From Sulfurovum sp. (lineage in GTDB: Bacteria; Campylobacterota; Campylobacteria; Campylobacterales; Sulfurovaceae), in NCBI GenBank assembly GCA_027082955.1, contig JALWTA010000046.1, positions 1 through 35,186 on the forward strand: DNA of 35,186 bases, written 5' to 3'. Within the stretch, counting starts at the first letter, position 1. Every line of letters starts with the position of its first letter. The position numbers and the translations under genes are program-made. This document shows, one piece after another, positions 17,271-22,857 of this stretch. Below the pieces are notes generated by a model. The model saw only the letters and a program-made list of their open reading frames with translations, was not told where the DNA came from and made no database searches.

Positions 17271-18547
17271 ATCATTCCCCCTGCATTGGCACCCCATGTG
17301 GTTCTCCATCGGGTCTTAACCAGAGAGATGGCACTGATGGCAAGCAGTACCAGCCCTGCAAAGATGAAGAATCCGATGCTGTAACTGTCAAAGGTTCCCT
17401 TTGCCCAGCCAAGTGTCTTGACAAGAAACGTACCGCCGATCCCGCCGGCTGCGCCGATGAGTCCTGTCATAATCCCGATATCTTTGCCAAAACGCTGCGG
17501 CACAAGCTGGAAGACCGCACCGTTTGCCATCCCAAGGTTTGCCATGATAAGAAAAAGTACCCCAATCGCTACCCAAAACGGCAGTTTTACAAATCCACTC
17601 AGAGCAACCAGTGCCGCGACGATACCAAAGAAGATGTAGAGTGCTTTAATACCACCCATCTTGTCGGCAACCCCGCCGCCTACCGGTCGCAAAATCGCAC
17701 CGGCGAAAATAGTCAATGCCCCAAAATACCCTGCAATCACCTTTACATTTGGCTCATTAAAAGCACTCAGTCCAAAGGCACTCATATCTGCCTGATAGGT
17801 ATTCATCAGATACACCTTCATATAGTTTGCAAAGCCTACAAACCCGCCGAAGCTGACGGCATAAAAAAGCATAAACCACCAGCTGTCGCGGTCTTTGAGC
17901 AGTTTCCAGTAGTCACCCACCTTCTTGGGACGCGGCTTGTAAACGGATGCGGGCGCATCTTTTGCCATAAAGATGTAGGTAACCAGAACAATAAACGAGA
18001 GCAGTCCCCCAACGAGAAATACTGCTTCCCAGCCCCACTTCTCTGCAATCTTTGGTGCAAAGAGGAAGTCGATGACCACACCGACATTTCCCGCACCGGC
18101 GATCCCAAGTACAATACCCTGAAGCTTTGGCGGATACCACTGTCCAGCCTGCGGCAGCGCTACAGCAAAGGATGCTCCAGCAAACCCAAGCCCAAGTGCT
18201 ACGACCAGCAGTTCAGCATAGGTAATTCCTTCTCCTCTTGTATAGGCATAGAAGAGTGATGCGATAACGATCACCTGTGCGATGATCGCAGTCTTTTTGG
18301 GACCTATCTTGTCAACACCGAATCCAAGCAGTATCCGAAGCAGTGCCCCTGAAAGGATCGGGATGGAAAGCAGTGTCGCGATCTGCCCTGCGCTAAGAGC
18401 TGCTCCATGTGCGGCAAGTGATTCGTTGATCTCGGTTGCCAACGGTCCGAGCATCGTCCATACCATAAAACTGAAATCAAAGTAGAGAAATGCTGCAAAG
18501 AGTGTCTTCGCATCCCCCTGTCCTTTGAGTGCCTTAAAGTTTGCCAT
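17267..18547 (-). CDS. narK: NarK/NasA-type nitrate/nitrite transporter
   Basis: Encodes 426 aa in the nitrate-nitrite porter branch of the major facilitator superfamily, with about 12 membrane spans. Two glycine-rich nitrate signature stretches are visible: GIAGAGNVGVV (about residue 167) and GLIGAAGGIGGTF (about 375). Conserved arginines lie within spans, as in RILLGFGVDKIG. The ATG at 18547 has AAGGAGA upstream. It is transcribed divergently from nirA, beside the nitrate and nitrite reductase genes, which points to uptake of nitrate for assimilation. Nitrite export cannot be excluded. Confidence 0.93.
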   Translation of the reverse strand: MANFKALKGQGDAKTLFAAFLYFDFSFMVWTMLGPLATEINESLAAHGAALSAGQIATLLSIPILSGALLRILLGFGVDKIGPKKTAIIAQVIVIASLFYAYTRGEGITYAELLVVALGLGFAGASFAVALPQAGQWYPPKLQGIVLGIAGAGNVGVVIDFLFAPKIAEKWGWEAVFLVGGLLSFIVLVTYIFMAKDAPASVYKPRPKKVGDYWKLLKDRDSWWFMLFYAVSFGGFVGFANYMKVYLMNTYQADMSAFGLSAFNEPNVKVIAGYFGALTIFAGAILRPVGGGVADKMGGIKALYIFFGIVAALVALSGFVKLPFWVAIGVLFLIMANLGMANGAVFQLVPQRFGKDIGIMTGLIGAAGGIGGTFLVKTLGWAKGTFDSYSIGFFIFAGLVLLAISAISLVKTRWRTTWGANAGGMI

Positions 18548-18575
18548 TTGTTCTCCTTAAGAAAATGATAACCAA

Positions 18576-18581
18576 ATTATA
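18576..18581 (-). promoter_or_regulatory. -10 box for narK
   Basis: On the minus strand TTTTTTTACACTATAATTT contains a perfect TATAAT preceded by a T-tract. It lies 29 bp upstream of the narK ATG and predicts a start near 18569. Confidence 0.55.
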
Positions 18582-18610
18582 GTGTAAAAAAAGGCATATA
18601 GATAAATTTA

Positions 18611-18629
18611 TATGATTAATTTTTAATCA
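18611..18629. promoter_or_regulatory. 19-bp dyad, narK-proximal copy
   Basis: TATGATTAATTTTTAATCA holds the dyad TGATTA-N5-TAATCA. Its centre (18621) is about 40 bp upstream of the narK -10 box. A second copy differing at one base lies 77 bp away, at the matching distance from the nirA promoter. This is a likely activator site for the nitrate genes. Confidence 0.6.
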
Positions 18630-18687
18630 GTATATTTTCAGACTATTCTTACTTGTGGAGTTTATATATTATAGTAAAACAAAACTG

Positions 18688-18706
18688 TATGATTATTTTT
18701 TAATCA
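18688..18706. promoter_or_regulatory. 19-bp dyad, nirA-proximal copy
   Basis: TATGATTATTTTTTAATCA matches the narK-proximal copy at 18 of 19 positions. Its centre (18698) is about 41 bp upstream of the nirA -10 box. The core TGATTA-N5-TAATCA is longer than an FNR box. Confidence 0.6.
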
Positions 18707-18738
18707 ACACACATCATTAAAATAACGTTGAATTTAGA

Positions 18739-18744
18739 TACAAT
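18739..18744 (+). promoter_or_regulatory. -10 box for nirA
   Basis: TTTAGATACAATAAG contains TACAAT. A start near 18751 gives a leader of about 25 nt to the ATG at 18776 and rules out translation from the upstream ATG at 18728. Confidence 0.45.
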
Positions 18745-18775
18745 AAGAACAATTATTTTCCAGGAGAACTATCAG

Positions 18776-20695
18776 ATGGAAGCGTTACAGAAAGCCAAAG
18801 AGGCCAGAAGCAAAAAGCTCAACAAAGTTGAAACGACCAAAGCGCTAAAGGCACCGATGGATGTATTTGAAAAACTTGACGAGATTGCAGCGGCGGGGTA
18901 TGAAGGGTTGGCAAAAGAGGACTCCGCCTACTTTCTAAAGTGTTTCGGACTCTTCGACAAGGGCGAGGACTTTATGTTGCGCGTTCGCATTCCCGGCGGG
19001 CAGCTGACCAATGCACAGGCAGTTCGCATCGGTGAGGTGGCACAGGAGTACGGCAACGACTACATCGACATTACCACCCGTATGCAGGTGGAGCTGCGCT
19101 ATTTGCAGATTGCTGACATTGCAAAAGTCCTCAAAGCGCTTAAAGAGGTAGGCATCTCCACCTTCCAGACCGGGGTGGACAACCCAAGAAACATCGTCAC
19201 CGACCCCCTTGACGGCATCGCTTACGACAACATCATCGAGTCCATGCCCATCTTGACACAGCTTCAGGAGATTTTCCTCGAAAATCCCGAGTGGATCTCA
19301 GCCCTGCCGCGAAAATTCAATACCGGTATTCTGGGAAGCCTCAGCAACTCCTGTAACATCTTCGGGCATGACTGCAACTTCGTACTCGCCAACAAAGACG
19401 GTAACTTCGGCTTCAATGTCTACCTTGGTGCCCGTGTCGGTGTGCAGGCACGGGATGCAGACCTCTTCGTTACTCCCGAAGAGGTACCGGTATTCTTTAA
19501 AGCCTTGCTGAACGTTTTCAAAACCTACGGCTACCGCGACAACCGCAACAAGAACCGCCTGCACTTCCTGCTGCAGGATGTGGGTATTCCCGCGTTTATA
19601 GAAGCGGTCAAAGAGGAGGCTGGACTCTCCTTTGCCTCAGGCGGCATGACACTGGTACAATCACAGAACATCGCGTTGGGTGCCAACCGTGTGCTGCTTA
19701 AAAACGGCACCTACGCCTACAAGGTCATCGTCCCCTCCGGTATCTTCAGTGGAACAGATATGATCGCAGCGGCAAAAGCGGCACAGAGCTACGGCAGCGG
19801 CGACATCCGTCTAAGCTACGATCAGAACCTTTTCATTATCAACATAGACAAAGAGAAGCTTGAAACCTTTGAGAACGATAGGCTCATTGCCAAGTATGCC
19901 CAGTACAACAACCTCTATTTTCAAGATATGATCGCCTGTGCAGGCACTCAGACCTGCAGCTACGGTGTTATCCCCAACAAACCCGATGCCATCGAGATGG
20001 CGCACTTTCTTAACTCCCAAGTGCCCATCGCCAATGCCAACGTACGCATGAACTGGTCAGCATGCCCCAAAGGGTGCGGGGTGCACGGCATTGCAGACAT
20101 CGGTTTTGAGGGATGCAAGGCAAAAGATGCCGAGGGCAACCGTGTAGATGGTGTACACCTCTTTATGGGCGGCAAGATCACCCGCCAAGCCAAAGAGGCA
20201 CACATTTTACACAAGGCACTGCCTATCGACGAAGCTAAACACCACGTCAAGTATCTGCTGAAAACATATGCGGCATACAAAGAGCGCGGGGAGACCTTCG
20301 AGAGTTTCGAGACACGCTTTTTCAGCAGCAACTACAGCTATCAGGCGATCGGCTTCTTTACCAAGATCAACTACATCCTCCGAGACAAACTGGGACTGGA
20401 TGTGATGTTTGAGCTGGACAAAGAGCCCAAAAGCGGACGCCGTGAAGAGTACGAACTCTTCACCTTCGGACTCAAACTCTTCAAACTCCTCACAGGAGAG
20501 AAGCGTTTTGAGGCTGTCACAGGACTTGCCCCCACACTCGCACGTCCAAGAAAGATCAAACGTGATGAAGTCACCAAACTCAACCCAAATGTCCCACCAA
20601 AACTCTCCGAGGTCATCTACAATATGACGCATGAGAACAAGAGTGAACGGGCGCAGGTGTTCTCGGAGCTGTTGGTGGCTTTGAAAGAAGTATGA
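18776..20695 (+). CDS. nirA: ferredoxin-type nitrite reductase NirA
   Basis: Encodes 639 aa from the ATG at 18776, chosen for CAGGAGAA 7 nt upstream. It is a sirohaem / [4Fe-4S] enzyme reducing nitrite to ammonium. The pseudo-dimeric layout is visible: a ferredoxin-like half domain (about 60-130) with a haem domain, then a second pair. The cluster cysteines are C388 and C394 (CAGTQTC) and C430 and C434 (CPKGC). TRMQVELRYL is a typical sirohaem-binding stretch. It is longer than cyanobacterial NirA (about 510 aa) because of an added region at about residues 455-639. Sulfite reductase is the main alternative, but the narK and nitrate reductase neighbours favour nitrite. Confidence 0.9.
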   Translation: MEALQKAKEARSKKLNKVETTKALKAPMDVFEKLDEIAAAGYEGLAKEDSAYFLKCFGLFDKGEDFMLRVRIPGGQLTNAQAVRIGEVAQEYGNDYIDITTRMQVELRYLQIADIAKVLKALKEVGISTFQTGVDNPRNIVTDPLDGIAYDNIIESMPILTQLQEIFLENPEWISALPRKFNTGILGSLSNSCNIFGHDCNFVLANKDGNFGFNVYLGARVGVQARDADLFVTPEEVPVFFKALLNVFKTYGYRDNRNKNRLHFLLQDVGIPAFIEAVKEEAGLSFASGGMTLVQSQNIALGANRVLLKNGTYAYKVIVPSGIFSGTDMIAAAKAAQSYGSGDIRLSYDQNLFIINIDKEKLETFENDRLIAKYAQYNNLYFQDMIACAGTQTCSYGVIPNKPDAIEMAHFLNSQVPIANANVRMNWSACPKGCGVHGIADIGFEGCKAKDAEGNRVDGVHLFMGGKITRQAKEAHILHKALPIDEAKHHVKYLLKTYAAYKERGETFESFETRFFSSNYSYQAIGFFTKINYILRDKLGLDVMFELDKEPKSGRREEYELFTFGLKLFKLLTGEKRFEAVTGLAPTLARPRKIKRDEVTKLNPNVPPKLSEVIYNMTHENKSERAQVFSELLVALKEV

Positions 20696-20697
20696 AT

Positions 20698-20732
20698 AGG
20701 GAGCAGGTAGTAGGGAGTAGTGAGCAGTCACT
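20698..20732 (+). repeat. 7-bp tandem repeat array (copy A)
   Basis: Five consecutive heptamers follow 2 bp after the nirA stop: AGGGAGC, AGGTAGT, AGGGAGT, AGTGAGC, AGTCACT, with a consensus near AGGGAGY. A related array follows the DmsBC-like gene. Confidence 0.7.
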
Positions 20733-20759
20733 CAGAAAATTAGAAATTAAAGCTTTTGT

Positions 20760-20882
20760 GTTACTTTTGCACTTCTTGTGCAGATGCGGTTGCGCCCATA
20801 TGTGCGAAGCACGGCGCATAGAGCATCGTCCGCACAATTGCAAAAGTAACGCTTTTGGCGCTACCTTTTCTAAAAAGGTAGC
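20760..20882. repeat. structured palindromic repeat element, copy A
   Basis: A long imperfect hairpin followed by a short one. Stems, outside in: GTTACTTTTGCA (20760-20771) with 20839-20850; TTGTGC (20776-20781) with 20832-20837; GATGC (20783-20787) with 20823-20827; TGCGCC (20791-20796) with 20813-20818; GTGC (20802-20805) with 20809-20812, closed by a GAA loop and with a CATAT bulge on the left. A second hairpin, GCTACCTTTT-CTA-AAAAGGTAGC, spans 20860-20882. Copy B keeps the same plan with different stem sequences. Confidence 0.8.
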
Positions 20883-20910
20883 AAAAACACCAAACTTCAA
20901 AAAGAGTTTA

Positions 20911-20936
20911 TGTTACAAGACTATAATTGAGTAACA
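20911..20936 (+). promoter_or_regulatory. promoter with a flanking dyad before the DmsBC-like gene
   Basis: TATAAT at 20922-20927 lies inside the inverted repeat TGTTAC (20911-20916) / GTAACA (20931-20936). A protein bound to the dyad would cover the -10 and the start region, as a repressor would. The ATG at 20956 follows 20 bp after the dyad. Confidence 0.45.
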
Positions 20937-20955
20937 GCAAGAAAGGAAACAACAG

Positions 20956-22563
20956 ATGGCAGTGGAACCATTAAGCAAACACACACCGTTAGAGAGCTTC
21001 ATCAACCACAAAAACGACACCGGTATGCAGTGCGGCAACTACACCATCGATATCCCCGAGCTTAAGCCCGGAGAACAGTACCGTTTCCACTTCGATGCCA
21101 CCGCCTGTGTGGGGTGCCACTGCTGTGAAGTGGCGTGTAACGAACAAAACGCCAACCCCGATGAGATCAAATGGCGGCGCGTGGGTGAGATGGAGACAGG
21201 CTCTTTTCCTGATACGCTGCAGCTTTTCAACTCGATGAGCTGTAACCACTGTATCGACCCCGAATGTCTTCGCGGCTGCCCTACCGAGAGTTACATCAAA
21301 CTTGACAACGGGATTGTCTGGCATGATGACCCAAGCTGTATTGGGTGCCAGTACTGTACCTGGAACTGCCCCTATGAGGTGCCCGTCTTCAACCCTGACC
21401 GCGGCATCGTCACCAAGTGTCATATGTGCGTGGACAAACTCGAAGCGGGTCAAACCCCTGCCTGTGTACAGGCATGCCCCGGCGGTGCCATCGAGATAGA
21501 GACAGTCAATGTGGAGCAGTGGCTGGCGGAAGATATGGCAAAAGAGGGAGTCGCACCTCACCTGCCCGATATCGAGATCACCAAACCCACCACACGCTAC
21601 ACCCTGCCCGAACTTCCCGAAGGTCAGGAGGTACGCCCGGCTGATGAGCACATCCTCAAGCCTGCCCATGCCGAATTGCCGCTTGTCTTTATGACGGTGC
21701 TGACACAGGTTTCTGTGGGGGCATTTCTGGCACTCTTTTTGGGACAGATGCTCTATTCACTTGGCTTTAACCTGCCAAAACCAAACCTCATCATGGCAAT
21801 TTTGGCATTCCTGCCTGCTGCCATCGGACTGCCGCTTTCAGCCATGCACCTCGGACGGCCGGGCAAAGCGATGAGTGCCATGAAAAACTGGAAAAGCTCA
21901 TGGCTCAGCCGTGAAGCGATCGCATTGGGTGCCTACACCGGACTGGCAACGCTTACTGCCGGGCTCTACTTCCTCGATGTCGGCGGTACCCTTCTGCTGC
22001 TGCTTGAGGCACTCACCCTTGGGATCGGACTCTACGGTATCTACGCCCAGTCGATGATCTACCGTATCAAAGCACGTCCAAGCTGGAACCGCAAGAGTAC
22101 CACCAAACGCTTCTTTGGTTCAGGCTATGTCGGCTTTCTGCTTATCGCCACAGCACTGCTTGCAAGCAACGGTGCACAGGGTGCGACGGTACTGCTTGCA
22201 GTTACCCTGCTTGCGGGCATGGGGCAGGCACTGGTGATCTTTGAGGAGGTGATGTTCTACCGCCACCTTGACAAGGAAAATCCGCTCTACTACCAGTACA
22301 ACCGTAGCCGCATCCTGCTGCAGGAGCACTTTGGTAACATCAAGAAGTTCCGAGTCTATTCATTGGCTCTCTTTGCACTGGCACTGCCGCTGCTTGCCAT
22401 CCTTTTCACTGCCAGCGGCTTGACAGGTTTGGCGATAGTCACACTTGTCATCGCCACACTTGGTGCCCTGGCATCCGAACTTGCCGGACGCTACCTTTTC
22501 TACCGCACCGTAGTACCGTTAGGGCTTGCAGGGAACTTCTTTGCGGGGAACCAAAGACACTGA
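20956..22563 (+). CDS. fused DmsB-DmsC-like iron-sulfur / membrane anchor protein
   Basis: Encodes 535 aa with AAAGGAAA before the ATG. Residues about 40-205 are a DmsB-type electron-transfer domain with four [4Fe-4S] cysteine sets: C51/54/57/61, C96/99/104/108, C128/131/134/138 and C155/158/170/174. Residues about 240-530 form a DmsC-type quinol-oxidising anchor with about eight spans and the HLGRPGKA and NWKSSWLSREA motifs. There is no Tat or Sec signal, so the clusters should face the cytoplasm. Bacteria usually encode these two subunits separately. It lies between nirA and the Nas-type nitrate reductase and probably passes quinol electrons to the latter. A ferredoxin-recycling role is an alternative. 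Confidence 0.88.
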   Translation: MAVEPLSKHTPLESFINHKNDTGMQCGNYTIDIPELKPGEQYRFHFDATACVGCHCCEVACNEQNANPDEIKWRRVGEMETGSFPDTLQLFNSMSCNHCIDPECLRGCPTESYIKLDNGIVWHDDPSCIGCQYCTWNCPYEVPVFNPDRGIVTKCHMCVDKLEAGQTPACVQACPGGAIEIETVNVEQWLAEDMAKEGVAPHLPDIEITKPTTRYTLPELPEGQEVRPADEHILKPAHAELPLVFMTVLTQVSVGAFLALFLGQMLYSLGFNLPKPNLIMAILAFLPAAIGLPLSAMHLGRPGKAMSAMKNWKSSWLSREAIALGAYTGLATLTAGLYFLDVGGTLLLLLEALTLGIGLYGIYAQSMIYRIKARPSWNRKSTTKRFFGSGYVGFLLIATALLASNGAQGATVLLAVTLLAGMGQALVIFEEVMFYRHLDKENPLYYQYNRSRILLQEHFGNIKKFRVYSLALFALALPLLAILFTASGLTGLAIVTLVIATLGALASELAGRYLFYRTVVPLGLAGNFFAGNQRH

Positions 22564-22567
22564 TGTT

Positions 22568-22643
22568 AGGGAGTAGGTGGTAGGGAGCAAATTTCGCTGG
22601 CGCTGAGTGTTGAGCGCTGAGCATTGAGTATTTAGCGCTAAGA
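22568..22643 (+). repeat. 7-bp tandem repeat arrays (copy B)
   Basis: Heptamers start 4 bp after the preceding stop: AGGGAGT, AGGTGGT, AGGGAGC (22568-22588). After a short break a second run follows: GCTGAGT, GTTGAGC, GCTGAGC, ATTGAGT, ATTTAGC, GCTAAGA (22602-22643). The first three match the start of copy A almost exactly. Confidence 0.65.
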
Positions 22644-22693
22644 GAACAGTTGTGTTTTCTTAGTTTTAAATACTAGTTTTAGGTAGGTAACTT

Positions 22694-22816
22694 GTCACTG
22701 AGCACTGGGTGCACAGATGCGTTGTCGCCCATATTTGCGAAGCAAGGCGACAAAAGCATCGCCCGTGCACTTGCGAAGTGACGCTTTTTTGCCTACTTTT
22801 TTCTAAAAAAAGTAGG
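22694..22816. repeat. structured palindromic repeat element, copy B
   Basis: It has the same plan and length as copy A. Stems: GTCACT-GA-GCA (22694-22704) with TGC-GA-AGTGAC (22772-22782); GTGCAC (22709-22714) with 22765-22770; GATGC (22716-22720) with 22756-22760; TTGTCGCC (22722-22729) with 22746-22753; TTGC (22735-22738) with 22742-22745, again with a GAA loop and CATAT bulge. The second hairpin, CCTACTTTTTT-CTA-AAAAAAGTAGG, spans 22792-22816. It ends 41 bp before the nitrate reductase ATG. Confidence 0.8.
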
Positions 22817-22857
22817 AAGAAACCTTTAAACAGCAAATAGAATTTGAGGAAAACCAA

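Noticed and set aside
17213-18259. 348-aa plus-strand open frame rich in Cys, Lys and Pro
   Set aside because: It is antisense to narK; its composition is the reverse reading of membrane-span codons.
18611-18706. FNR or NssR binding sites
   Set aside because: The arms and spacing (TGATTA-N5-TAATCA) do not fit TTGAT-N4-ATCAA or the TTAAC-type site.
20760-20882. Integron attC site
   Set aside because: The folded shape with extrahelical bases is similar, but the GTTRRRY/RYYYAAC boxes are not present and no integrase is seen.
20613-20900. 95-aa minus-strand open frame with text resembling part of the 22666-23247 frame
   Set aside because: The resemblance comes from the structured repeat being read in the same frame in both copies, not from a protein.
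22694-22816. Molybdenum-cofactor riboswitch before the nitrate reductase
   Set aside because: The position is tempting, but I cannot match the known Moco motif, and the other copy lies upstream of a separate promoter and a non-molybdenum gene.
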